A DNA stretch of 38,370 bases from Planctomycetota bacterium (GTDB lineage Bacteria; Planctomycetota; UBA11346): positions 1-38,370 of the forward strand of contig JALHRW010000026.1 of the NCBI GenBank assembly GCA_022841245.1, in the 5' to 3' direction. The notes beneath the pieces are model-generated. The model worked only from the letters and a program-made list of their open reading frames with translations. It was not told the origin of the DNA and ran no database searches. Shown one piece after another: positions 1-7,616 of the stretch. The stretch's first letter is position 1; every line of letters starts with the position of its first letter. A program made the position numbers and the translations under genes.

Positions 1-3
1 GGC

Positions 4-25
4 CTAGGGGGAGGAGACCCCCTAG
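4..25 (-). terminator. GC-rich hairpin at left edge
   Basis: A perfect 8-bp inverted repeat, CTAGGGGG at 4-11 and CCCCCTAG at 18-25, encloses a 6-nt loop. It lies 10 nt past the stop of the small minus-strand ORF at 35-214, which suits a transcription terminator. The window edge hides any T-tract, so the role is inferred. Confidence 0.45.
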
Positions 26-34
26 AAGCAAACT

Positions 35-214
35 CTAAGCCACCACGTTCACGCGCGTCCCCAGCTGTCCGATCGGGGTCAGCGTCCTGAGCGGGCGGTC
101 CGGCGGGGCGCCGATGAGGTTGATCGCGCGTTCCACCCGGAAGATCGCGGCCCGTGCCGGCTGGCTGCGGAATACCGGCGCTGCCGGGCTGGCGGGTGGG
201 ACCTGGCCGATCAT
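35..214 (-). CDS. small hypothetical protein, 59 aa
   Basis: This minus-strand frame starts at ATG 214 and stops at 35, giving a 59-residue basic, Pro/Ala/Arg-rich product with no signal peptide or membrane segment and ending in GTRVNVVA. I do not recognise the family. Two points favour a real gene: a stem-loop that could terminate it begins 10 nt past its stop, and its start faces the HDOD gene across a 63-bp gap that could hold divergent promoters. A GGAG lies about 12 nt upstream of the start, a longer spacing than ideal. The same frame stays open upstream to 565 over the HDOD gene, which is ordinary for GC-rich shadow frames, so the ORF could be spurious. The short start at 214 avoids overlap. 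Confidence 0.35.
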   Translation of the reverse strand: MIGQVPPASPAAPVFRSQPARAAIFRVERAINLIGAPPDRPLRTLTPIGQLGTRVNVVA

Positions 215-277
215 GGCTGGAGCATACTCCGCTACGACCGCTTGCCTACCGCCAGCCCACTGCGATCTTCCTGGCTC

Positions 278-1216
278 ATGACCGCGGACATCTTCTCCCG
301 CTTCCGCGCCCCGGACGCCGACGATGACGACGGCTCGGGCTCCGAGTACCGGCGCACGGGCGGCCTGGCGGAGGTCGCCGAATCCGAGGTCCTCGACGCC
401 ATCGATCGCGCTCCGTCCCTGCCGCACATTGTCGGGCAGGTGCTGCAGCGGGTCGGCGACGCGCACAGCTCGACCGCCGACCTGGAGAAGCTGATCGAGC
501 AGGACATGGTCCTGGCCGGCAAGGTGCTCAAGCTGGTCAACAGCGCCTTCTACCGTCGTCCGCAACCGGTGGGATCGATCCGCGAGGCGGTCTCCATCAT
601 CGGTTTCGCCAGTCTGCGCAGCGTGGTGCTGGCGGCCTCGACCTCGAACATCCTGCTCGTCGACCTCGAACCGTATGGCATGAGCCGTGGCGGTCTGTGG
701 CGCAATTCCATCGCCACCGCAGCGGTGGCCCGGGCAGTGGGGATGAAGGGGGGCGTGGGCCCTGACCGTTCCGAGGAGTACTTCGCCGCCGGCCTGCTGC
801 GCGACGTCGGGCTCCTCATCCTCTCACCCTTCCTCGCCCGTTCAGGGGTGCGGTTGCGCAAGGATGTCCAGACCGACATCCTCACCGCCGAGCGTCGCGC
901 TGTCGGCTTCGACCACGGTTGGGTCGGTGATCGTCTGGCCGAGAAGTGGGAGCTGCCCGCGCCGCTGCGCGCCTGCATCGCCCGCCATCATCGAGACGCG
1001 TCCGGCGATGGCGAAGTCGGGGCCGCCCACCTCGGCGCCGTGCGTCTGGCGGAGCGATTGGTCTACGCCGCCGGGGTCGGCATGCAGCCCGACCATCCCT
1101 TCCAGACCCAGGTCGACGCCAGGGTGGTCAAGCAGGCCGGCCTCGACGCCGTGCGCTTCGCCGCCGTCTGCGCCGAGGTTCCCAACCTGGTGAAGGACAC
1201 CGACCCGCCGACCTGA
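278..1216 (+). CDS. HDOD domain signalling protein
   Basis: This is a 312-aa cytoplasmic protein with an HDOD domain at about residues 35-240. HDOD is a degenerate relative of HD phosphohydrolases, found in bacterial signalling and stress proteins. The family start is visible in APSLPHIVGQVLQ, followed by the alpha-helical DMVLAGKVLKLVNSAFY block. The position of the usual HD pair reads AGLLRDVGLLIL, with Arg where true HD enzymes carry His, so phosphohydrolase activity is unlikely. The first ~25 residues are acidic and low in complexity. ATG 278 was chosen over an in-frame TTG at 242, since the extra 12 residues look non-conserved. It is followed after 88 bp by a SpoIIE-type phosphatase on the same strand, and HDOD and PP2C proteins often share signalling circuits. 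The input and partner are unknown. Confidence 0.85.
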   Translation: MTADIFSRFRAPDADDDDGSGSEYRRTGGLAEVAESEVLDAIDRAPSLPHIVGQVLQRVGDAHSSTADLEKLIEQDMVLAGKVLKLVNSAFYRRPQPVGSIREAVSIIGFASLRSVVLAASTSNILLVDLEPYGMSRGGLWRNSIATAAVARAVGMKGGVGPDRSEEYFAAGLLRDVGLLILSPFLARSGVRLRKDVQTDILTAERRAVGFDHGWVGDRLAEKWELPAPLRACIARHHRDASGDGEVGAAHLGAVRLAERLVYAAGVGMQPDHPFQTQVDARVVKQAGLDAVRFAAVCAEVPNLVKDTDPPT

Positions 1217-1255
1217 GTCGCGCAGCGACGGGCGGGGCGAAGCCGGCGAAGCCCC
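1217..1255 (+). other. two small hairpins after HDOD gene
   Basis: Directly after the stop, GTCGC (1217-1221) pairs with GCGAC (1225-1229). Then GGGGC (1234-1238) pairs with GCCCC (1251-1255) around a GC-rich loop containing a tandem GGCGAAGCC. There is no T-run, so this may be a weak or Rho-assisted terminator, or an mRNA-stabilising structure. Confidence 0.25.
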
Positions 1256-1304
1256 TGAACGGAGGACGCTTCCAGTTCCGCTCCGCACCTGCTAGCTTCC
1301 GCCC

Positions 1305-2945
1305 GTGGCAGCGACTGACGATCTTGGTACGACGGCTGATCGGCTGCTAGCGGCGGATACCGCTCAGCACCTCATTGCCATCCTTGAGGACGAGTTGCCC
1401 CGCCTGGTCGCCACCCCGGCGGCGCTCTACCTCTACGATGCGAATGCTGCGGCGTACTATCCGGTCGCCGGATTCGGCCAACCGGTGCCGCGGGTCGATG
1501 TCCCGGAGCTCCACGTCCCGGACGGCAGTCTGCGGCTCGCCTCGGTGGGCACGCCGGTCGGCCTGCTGGTTGTCCCGGACGGCGCGCACCGCTCACCGTC
1601 GGTACGACATCTGTCGACCCTGCTCGGACCGCTGCTGGTGCAGCTGCATCGCCGCCAGACGGTGGTCGAGGAACTGCGCGAGACGCGTGAGATCGTCGCC
1701 CAGCTGGCGGTGGCTGGCGATCTGCTCCGCCACCTCGATCTCGACGTGCTGCTGACCAAGTTGCTGGAGACCGGGCTCAACGCGGTCGGCGCCCAGGTCG
1801 GGGCGGTCATGCTGCCAGACGCCGACGGCAAGCTGGTGCTGCGTGTGGCTTGGGGCCTGACCGCCGAGCACATCGACGCCATCCGGCTCAAGGACGGCCG
1901 GCCGGTGGTGCAGGCGGTGTTCGCCAAGGGCGATCCAGTGGTGGTTCCTCGCGCTGAACGCAAGGTGCTGCTCGATCTTCGCGGGCTGCAGGAGCGACTC
2001 GATGCCCTGCTCTGCCTCGCCCTGGTCTCGCGCGATCGCATCCTCGGGGTGCTGCTGCTGGCCAACCCGACCCAGGACTTCGGCCCGGCCAAGCGCCGCC
2101 TTGCCGAGACGCTATGCAACCTCGCCGGCACGGCGATCGACAACGCCACCCTGGTCAAGGACGCGATCGAGCGTGAACGTCTGCGCCAGGAGATCGATCT
2201 CGCGCGCAAGGTGCAGGAGAAGATGTTTCCGACCAGCGGCCTGGTCGTCGGCGAGCTCACCGCCGAAGGCTGGTCGCGGCCGTGCAACGAGACTGGCGGC
2301 GACTACTACACCTACCTGCCGCGTCCTGGCGGCATGGTCACCATGGTCGGCGACGTCAGCGGCCACGGTCTTGGCGCCGCCCTCTTCACCACCATGGCGC
2401 ACGCCCTGGCGCAGCAGCAGTTCCGCGCCGGCTCCGACATGGCGACAGCCTTCCGCCAGATCAACGAGGGTCTGTTCCACACCCGCAGCGGCCGTTTCAT
2501 GACTGCGGTGGCGGTGTCGGTCGATAGCGCCACCGGGGTCTGCGAATACGTCTCGGCCGGCCACACCCGTTCGCTGTGGATCCACCACGGCGAGGTGCAG
2601 TGGCTCGACAGCACGGCCATGCCGTTGGGGATCGTTCCGACGATGGAGATCGACCCCAGCCCGCGGGTCGTCCTCGACCCTGGCGACCTGCTGCTGCTCT
2701 ACACCGACGGCATCACCGAGGCCGCGCACGAGGACGGTACCACGCTCGGCGAGGACCGCCTGGCCGACACCGTCCTGGCCGCCTGGCGCAGCCATCTGCC
2801 GCCCCGCCGGGTGCTGGACCTGGTGGCGGCGGCGGTTGACGGCTTCACCGCCGGTCGGGCCCAGGCCGACGACCTCACCGGGGTGGCCCTGACGCGTGCT
2901 GGGGATGGCCGAGTCAGCGGTTGGCAGGTGGCGGTCAAGTCCTAG
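1305..2945 (+). CDS. GAF-SpoIIE (PP2C-type) serine phosphatase
   Basis: This 546-aa cytoplasmic protein probably dephosphorylates Ser/Thr on a regulator such as an anti-sigma-factor antagonist. Residues ~10-115 form a degenerate GAF-like sensor and ~140-285 a clearer GAF domain (LDVLLTKLLETGLNAVGAQ; RILGVLLLAN). A helical linker, ERLRQEIDLARKVQEKMFP, leads into the SpoIIE/PP2C catalytic domain at ~310-535. The metal-binding acidic residues are present: D333 (GGDYYTY), D350 (GDVSGHG), D468 (YTDGITEA) and the DD at 522-523 (ADDLTGVAL). The start is GTG at 1305; no strong ribosome-binding site is visible. Only 12 bp separate its stop from the S41 protease gene, so the two are probably co-transcribed. 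No anti-sigma kinase or STAS partner is encoded in the window, so the substrate is unknown. Confidence 0.92.
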   Translation: MAATDDLGTTADRLLAADTAQHLIAILEDELPRLVATPAALYLYDANAAAYYPVAGFGQPVPRVDVPELHVPDGSLRLASVGTPVGLLVVPDGAHRSPSVRHLSTLLGPLLVQLHRRQTVVEELRETREIVAQLAVAGDLLRHLDLDVLLTKLLETGLNAVGAQVGAVMLPDADGKLVLRVAWGLTAEHIDAIRLKDGRPVVQAVFAKGDPVVVPRAERKVLLDLRGLQERLDALLCLALVSRDRILGVLLLANPTQDFGPAKRRLAETLCNLAGTAIDNATLVKDAIERERLRQEIDLARKVQEKMFPTSGLVVGELTAEGWSRPCNETGGDYYTYLPRPGGMVTMVGDVSGHGLGAALFTTMAHALAQQQFRAGSDMATAFRQINEGLFHTRSGRFMTAVAVSVDSATGVCEYVSAGHTRSLWIHHGEVQWLDSTAMPLGIVPTMEIDPSPRVVLDPGDLLLLYTDGITEAAHEDGTTLGEDRLADTVLAAWRSHLPPRRVLDLVAAAVDGFTAGRAQADDLTGVALTRAGDGRVSGWQVAVKS

Positions 2946-2957
2946 GATCCGCCGATC

Positions 2958-5741
2958 GTGCTGACCCGTACCGCCCTCGCCCTGGCCCTCCTGCCGCTGC
3001 TGCTTGCCGGCGAGTCGCCCGACCCGCTGCCCTTCCCGGACATGGCGCCGTCGGTCGGCGCAGTCCTGGCGCAGCACTATTACGACCCCGCTCGCTTCCG
3101 CCCGCGGCTGATGGTCGAGCGCGCCCTGCGTCAGCTCGAACGCTCGGAAATCGGCATCGACACGGTGTGGGCCGACGGCCGCATCGTGCTCAACCTGCGT
3201 GGCAAACGCACCACCGTTCCCGCTGCGGAACCGGCTGATCTGGCCTCGGCGATGCGTCTGGTCGAACTGGTGCGGATCGCGGTCGAGGGGGGCTTCGACG
3301 GCAAGGCCGACCGCCTGCGCGAACTGGCCTACAGCCAGGTCAACGGCTCCCTCTCGACCCTCGACCCGCACACCGTGCTGTGGCCGCCCGAGGCCGCCCG
3401 CGAGTGGTCGGAGGACAACATCCAGGGGCAGTTCTACGGCATCGGCGCCTTCCTCAACCAGGAGGAGGGGCTGATCTCGATCCAGCGCGTCATGCCCGGA
3501 CTGCCGGCCGAGCGCGCCGGGGTCGAGGACGGCGATGTCATCCTCGCGGTCGACGGTGAGAAGACCGCCGGCCTGACCCTCGACCAGGCGGTGCGCCGGA
3601 TCAAGGGTCCGAAGGGCACGACCGTCAACCTGACGCTGGAGCGCAAGGCGGCGAAGGCGGCCATCGACCTGCCCATCGTCCGCGACCTGGTCAAGGTCAT
3701 CACCATCCGCCACCACCGCGATGGCCCGGTCGGCTATGTGCGCATGGATGACTTCAACGCCAACACCGCCCACGACCTGTTCGTCGCCCTGCGCGAGATC
3801 GAGCGTGATGGCCCGGTGCAGGCCCTGGTCCTCGACCTGCGCTTCAACGGCGGCGGCCTGCTCGACCAGGCCAAGCTGATCGGTGGCTTCTTCCTCGCCC
3901 GCGGCCAGGAGGTCGTGCGCACCACCACCGTCGACGGCAAGGAGGACGTGACGATCAACCGCGCGCGCCGTTTCGTCACCGCACCGATGGTCGTGCTGAC
4001 CTCGCCCGGCACCGCCAGCGCCGCCGAGATCGTCGCCGGCGCGCTGCAGCTCAACGAACGCGCGGTGATCGCCGGCGAAGCCAGCTTCGGCAAAGGCTCG
4101 GTGCAGAACATCCGCGAACTGCGCGACGGCAGCCGGCTCAAGCTGACCATCCAGGAGTACCTGCTGCCCGGCGGCGCTTCGATCCAGGACGTCGGCGTTG
4201 CGCCCGATCTGGCGCTGGTGCGCCACGGCGTCCGCGAGGACGGCACCGTCGACCTGCGCGACATGTCGACCGAGCGCGAGCGCGACAACGAGTTCGCCCT
4301 CGGCAGCCATAAGAACTACGACCGCCAGCCGGTCGCCGAGCTGGCCTGGCTCGACCCCTGGCTCGACCGCGAGGCGCGTCGCGTCCACACCATTTCGGCC
4401 CGCGAGTTCCGCCCCGACCGTCAGAGCCAGGTGGTGATCGACCTGCTCAAGACCGCCTGCGCCGCCGAGGACTGGGCCGCCGCAGCGGACAAGGCCCTGG
4501 CCGACGAGAAGCTCCGTCCGTTCGTGCTCGAGCGCCTCGCCGCCCCGTTGGCCGCGCGCGCCGAGGTGGAAGCCGCCGCCCTCGCAGCTGCCCTCGGACG
4601 CCTGCCGAAGCCGGTGGTGTGGGGGCCTGGCGGTGCTCCGGCCGCTGGCACGCTGACTCTGACCTGGACCGGGCCGCAGACGGTGACGGCAGGCGAGACC
4701 GTGGCCCTGTCGGTGCAGGTAGCCAACTCCGCCGCTACCGAAGCTGGCAGGCTGTTCGCCATCATCCGCGCCGATCCCCTCTCCCCGTTCTGGGAGGAGG
4801 AGTTCGTCGTCGGCGCCGTGCCTGCCGGCGGTTCGTCCACCGGCCTGCTGCACTTCCACATTCCGCCCCGCCTGCTCGGCGGCGAAGAGCGGTTCACCGT
4901 CGAGCTGCACCAGGACGGCGGCAAGCAGGCCCTCGCCACCTGTCCGGTCTCATTGCGCATCACGCCGCGGCCCTCGCCGCACCTCGGCTTGGCCTGGAAA
5001 GTGGTCGACGACAACGGCGATGGCCGCCTCGCCCCTGAGGAGCATGCCGACCTCGTGATCGAGGTGTTCAACCAGGGCGATGGACCGCTCGAGGCCGGCG
5101 CCGTGTGGGTCGAGAAGGACAACGACCCGTTCGTCTCGCTCGGCGCCAGCCGGCTGAAGATCGATGCGTCGATCGCCCCCGGCGCCTCGCGCAGCCTCAG
5201 CTTTCCCCTCACGGTGCGCAAAGAGGTCAAGCGTGCCGGCCAGCCGGTGCCCCTCAGCGCCGACCGGATCAAGCTCAACGTCGCCGCAGTCGAGGTCCTG
5301 CCTGACGGTGTCGACGCGCGTTTCCGTGCCAGCGTGCGCGCCAGCATCGAGATCCCCATCGGCCAGCCGCTGAAGGCCCGCCGCCTGGTGCTTCCGAGCA
5401 TTGCGGTGGGCGAGCCCCAAGTCGAAGGCGGACGTGCACGACTGTCGTTCAGCATCGCCGATACCGCTGACGACGCGGTGGTCAATCCGCTCGACCTGGT
5501 CGCCCTGTTCCAGGGTGACGACAAGGTCGATCTGCAGGTCGCCAGCGCCCTCGATGGGCCCGTCGATGGCCGCTGGAGCTACACCCCGCGCATCAGCCTG
5601 ACCCCTGGCCTCAACCTGCTGCGCCTGCTGGTGCGCGATAGCGATGGCGTGGTCAACGACCGGGTCGTGCGCCTGTGGGGGCCGGACGCACCGACCGTCG
5701 CCAAGCCTGTTCCGGTGCCGGCTCCGGCGCCACTGCCATGA
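2958..5741 (+). CDS. PDZ-containing S41 C-terminal processing protease with beta-rich tail
   Basis: This 927-aa exported protease resembles Prc/CtpA. An N-terminal signal peptide (MLTRTALALALLPLLLAG) precedes a helical region, a PDZ domain (~165-240; GLPAERAGVEDGDVILAVDG) and the S41 core. The Ser-Lys dyad is visible as S354 in TSPGTASAAEIVAGAL and K379 in ASFGKGSVQ. Family members are usually 400-700 aa. Here residues ~540-927 add beta-sandwich segments resembling CARDB/Ig-like domains, with LTLTWTGPQTVTAGETVAL at the first and an acidic DDNGDGRLAPEE loop (possible calcium site) in the second. These may bind substrate or the cell surface. The start is GTG 2958, chosen because it precedes the signal peptide and follows the SpoIIE stop by 12 bp. 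The final ATGA overlaps the hemB start. Confidence 0.9.
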   Translation: MLTRTALALALLPLLLAGESPDPLPFPDMAPSVGAVLAQHYYDPARFRPRLMVERALRQLERSEIGIDTVWADGRIVLNLRGKRTTVPAAEPADLASAMRLVELVRIAVEGGFDGKADRLRELAYSQVNGSLSTLDPHTVLWPPEAAREWSEDNIQGQFYGIGAFLNQEEGLISIQRVMPGLPAERAGVEDGDVILAVDGEKTAGLTLDQAVRRIKGPKGTTVNLTLERKAAKAAIDLPIVRDLVKVITIRHHRDGPVGYVRMDDFNANTAHDLFVALREIERDGPVQALVLDLRFNGGGLLDQAKLIGGFFLARGQEVVRTTTVDGKEDVTINRARRFVTAPMVVLTSPGTASAAEIVAGALQLNERAVIAGEASFGKGSVQNIRELRDGSRLKLTIQEYLLPGGASIQDVGVAPDLALVRHGVREDGTVDLRDMSTERERDNEFALGSHKNYDRQPVAELAWLDPWLDREARRVHTISAREFRPDRQSQVVIDLLKTACAAEDWAAAADKALADEKLRPFVLERLAAPLAARAEVEAAALAAALGRLPKPVVWGPGGAPAAGTLTLTWTGPQTVTAGETVALSVQVANSAATEAGRLFAIIRADPLSPFWEEEFVVGAVPAGGSSTGLLHFHIPPRLLGGEERFTVELHQDGGKQALATCPVSLRITPRPSPHLGLAWKVVDDNGDGRLAPEEHADLVIEVFNQGDGPLEAGAVWVEKDNDPFVSLGASRLKIDASIAPGASRSLSFPLTVRKEVKRAGQPVPLSADRIKLNVAAVEVLPDGVDARFRASVRASIEIPIGQPLKARRLVLPSIAVGEPQVEGGRARLSFSIADTADDAVVNPLDLVALFQGDDKVDLQVASALDGPVDGRWSYTPRISLTPGLNLLRLLVRDSDGVVNDRVVRLWGPDAPTVAKPVPVPAPAPLP

Positions 5742-6718
5742 TTCCAGTGCGGCCCCGCCGCAACCGCACCAGCGCCGGCATCCGCGCCCTGGTGCGAGAA
5801 ACCTCGCTGACGCCGTCCCACCTCGTGCTGCCGCTGTTCGTCCATGAGTCGACGCAGCCGCAGGCTATTGCTTCGATGCCCGGCTGCTGCCGGCAGGGTA
5901 TCGACGGCATCGTCACGACCGCCCGCGAGGCGCTCGCGCTCGGCATCCCTGCCGTGGCGCTGTTCCCGGCCCTGCCCGACGCCGCCAAGGACCCGACCGC
6001 CAAGGCTTCGACCGATCCCGAGGGACTGCTGCCGCGCACGGTGCGGGCCCTGAAGGCCGCGCTGCCTGCCCTGGTGGTGGTCACCGACGTGGCGATGGAT
6101 CCCTACAGCAGCGACGGCCACGACGGCTTGCTGCGCGACGGCCGTATCGTCAACGACGACACCCTGCCGATCCTCGCCGCCATGGCTGTGGCCCAGGCCC
6201 GTGCCGGGGCTGACGTGGTCGCACCCAGCGACATGATGGACGGCCGGGTGGCGGCGATCCGTTCCGCCCTGGACTCAGCCGGTTTCACCGACGTCGCGAT
6301 CTGCAGCTACTGCGTGAAGTACGCCTCGGCGTTCTACGGGCCGTTCCGTGACGCCCTCGACAGCGCCCCGCGCAGTGGCGACAAGAAGACCTACCAGATG
6401 GATCCGGCCAACGTCCGCGAAGCTGCGCGCGAAGTCGCCCTGGACGAGTCCGAGGGTGCCGACTGGCTGATGGTCAAGCCGGGCCTGCCCTATCTCGATG
6501 TCATCGCGCGGGTACGTGCCCAGACCGCCTTACCGGTCGCTGCGTACCACGTCAGCGGCGAATACGCGATGCTGAAGGCCGCCGCTGCCAACGGCTGGCT
6601 CGATTACGAGCGCTGCTTGCTGGAGAGCCTGCTGTCGCTGCGTCGCGCAGGCGCCGATCTCATCTTCACCTATGGCGCCCTCGATGCGGCCCGTCTCCTC
6701 GCCAAGTCGGGGGGTTGA
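5738..6718 (+). CDS. hemB: delta-aminolevulinic acid dehydratase (porphobilinogen synthase)
   Basis: HemB condenses two 5-aminolevulinate molecules to porphobilinogen in the cytoplasmic tetrapyrrole pathway. The 326-aa length is normal for the family. The active-site lysines are visible: K194 in SYCVKYASAFYGPF and the Schiff-base K247 in MVKPGLPYLD. The metal-site motif reads DVAMDPYSSDGHDG (117-130), with Ala119, Asp121 and Asp129 where zinc enzymes carry three cysteines. It therefore belongs to the zinc-independent, magnesium-type class seen in Pseudomonas. ATG 5738 overlaps the stop of the S41 protease (ATGA), implying translational coupling, an unusual partner for a haem gene. Upstream in-frame codons (from 5675) lie inside the protease gene and are not needed. 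tRNA-Gly follows 37 bp downstream. No other haem gene is in the window. Confidence 0.96.
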   Translation: MIPVRPRRNRTSAGIRALVRETSLTPSHLVLPLFVHESTQPQAIASMPGCCRQGIDGIVTTAREALALGIPAVALFPALPDAAKDPTAKASTDPEGLLPRTVRALKAALPALVVVTDVAMDPYSSDGHDGLLRDGRIVNDDTLPILAAMAVAQARAGADVVAPSDMMDGRVAAIRSALDSAGFTDVAICSYCVKYASAFYGPFRDALDSAPRSGDKKTYQMDPANVREAAREVALDESEGADWLMVKPGLPYLDVIARVRAQTALPVAAYHVSGEYAMLKAAAANGWLDYERCLLESLLSLRRAGADLIFTYGALDAARLLAKSGG

Positions 6719-6755
6719 CAGCTTCAGCTTCCCTTCATCATCTCCCCCCACGGAC

Positions 6756-6832
6756 GCGGGCGTAGCTCAGTTGGCTAGAGCGACAGCTTGCCATGCTGTA
6801 GGTCGAGGGTTCGAGTCCCTCTGCCCGCTCCA
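6756..6832 (+). tRNA. tRNA-Gly (anticodon GCC)
   Basis: A complete 77-nt cloverleaf can be drawn. The acceptor stem is GCGGGCG with TGCCCGC (one G-U pair), the D-arm is GCTC/GAGC, and the anticodon stem is ACAGC/GCTGT with loop TTGCCAT and anticodon GCC at 6790-6792. The T-arm is GAGGG-TTCGAGT-CCCTC. The 3' CCA is encoded (6830-6832). A strong terminator follows 4 nt later. Confidence 0.97.
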
Positions 6833-6836
6833 AGTG

Positions 6837-6871
6837 ATAACCCCCTGGGAAACCAGGGGGTTATACCTTTT
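6837..6871 (+). terminator. strong Rho-independent terminator after tRNA-Gly (copy 1)
   Basis: ATAACCCCCTGG (6837-6848) pairs perfectly with CCAGGGGGTTAT (6853-6864) around a GAAA tetraloop, then ACCTTTT follows. A near-identical element recurs at 14029-14062, about 7.2 kb downstream. Confidence 0.93.
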
Positions 6872-7616
6872 CTGGGGACTTGGGAGAAGCCGCTCCCGAG
6901 GGCGTTTTCGGGGCTTGGTCAGACGCATCCTGCGAGAGCGCACTTCGACCCGAACCAGCGGAAGCTGACCCAACCGGAGAGTAGCTGGAAGCCCTTCATC
7001 ACCGAGCACGGCCACGAGATCGCGGCGTACCTGATCCGCGTCTTGGGAGCCGACGTAACCAGTGATCTCCGCGATTCGGCAGAAATCAAAGAATAGGAAT
7101 TTGCGAAAAGCAGCAGCAACCAGTGTACCGCAACAAGGTGTTGCTGATCTGGTGGTCCATCAAAGCAGGGGAAGATAAAAAAGTTTTGTCGAACACAGAT
7201 CTGTTTCATCGCGAATGATTGACTGAAAATGAACCGCACCATAGGTCTGGGCTCAAGGTTTCCTCAGACCCCACAGGGTGCTCATGCGACGATTGCAGTT
7301 GTTCATGGCCGGATGTCGACCTGCGGTGGCGTCGCGGCCAGGCAGCCATGATGCTGCGGAGCTGCGCGCTGCTGGTGTGCGGTGCTTGTGCCCGTCCGTC
7401 AGCGCAGGACCCCGGAACTCCGCCTGCCGCCGCCTCCGCCCCCGTATATCACAAATAACCACTAGGCCGCAACCCGATTGATATATTGTGAGTAAGCTGC
7501 CCAACCGATCCGTCCTGACGATCGCGCCGCTACGGTTGGCTAGGAGCGGTCGACGGTCATGTGGGTGGCCGACAGGGTGGCCCGTCTGGGCGCCGGATCT
7601 CCAGAGGACGTGAAAC
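6872..7616. other. 745-bp gene-poor, lower-GC stretch
   Basis: No convincing intact gene is seen. The stretch is visibly less GC-rich than the flanks. It contains the possible gene remnant at 6941-7096. A bulged hairpin, GGTCTGGG at 7244-7251 with CC-T-CAGACC at 7262-7270, is present. The inverted repeat CCAACCG (7501-7507) / CGGTTGG (7533-7539) lies upstream of the GH42-like gene and may be part of its leader or operator. No clear -35/-10 pair was found; the A/T-rich patch around 7470-7495 is the likeliest promoter site. Confidence 0.5.
6941..7096 (+). pseudogene. possible C-terminal gene remnant, unrecognised
   Basis: The last ~50 codons before the TAG at 7094 read like genuine protein (PESSWKPFITEHGHEIAAYL, then RVLGADVTSDLRDSAEIKE), with balanced amphipathic composition. 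Upstream the same frame runs into the terminator and tRNA, so no credible start exists. It may be the 3' end of a gene truncated by insertion at the tRNA. The family is unknown and this may be chance. Confidence 0.25.

Noticed and set aside
2112-4910. Minus-strand 932-codon open frame
   Set aside because: It lies antisense to the SpoIIE and S41 genes; composition is Asp/Gly/Arg/His-rich shadow sequence with no motifs.
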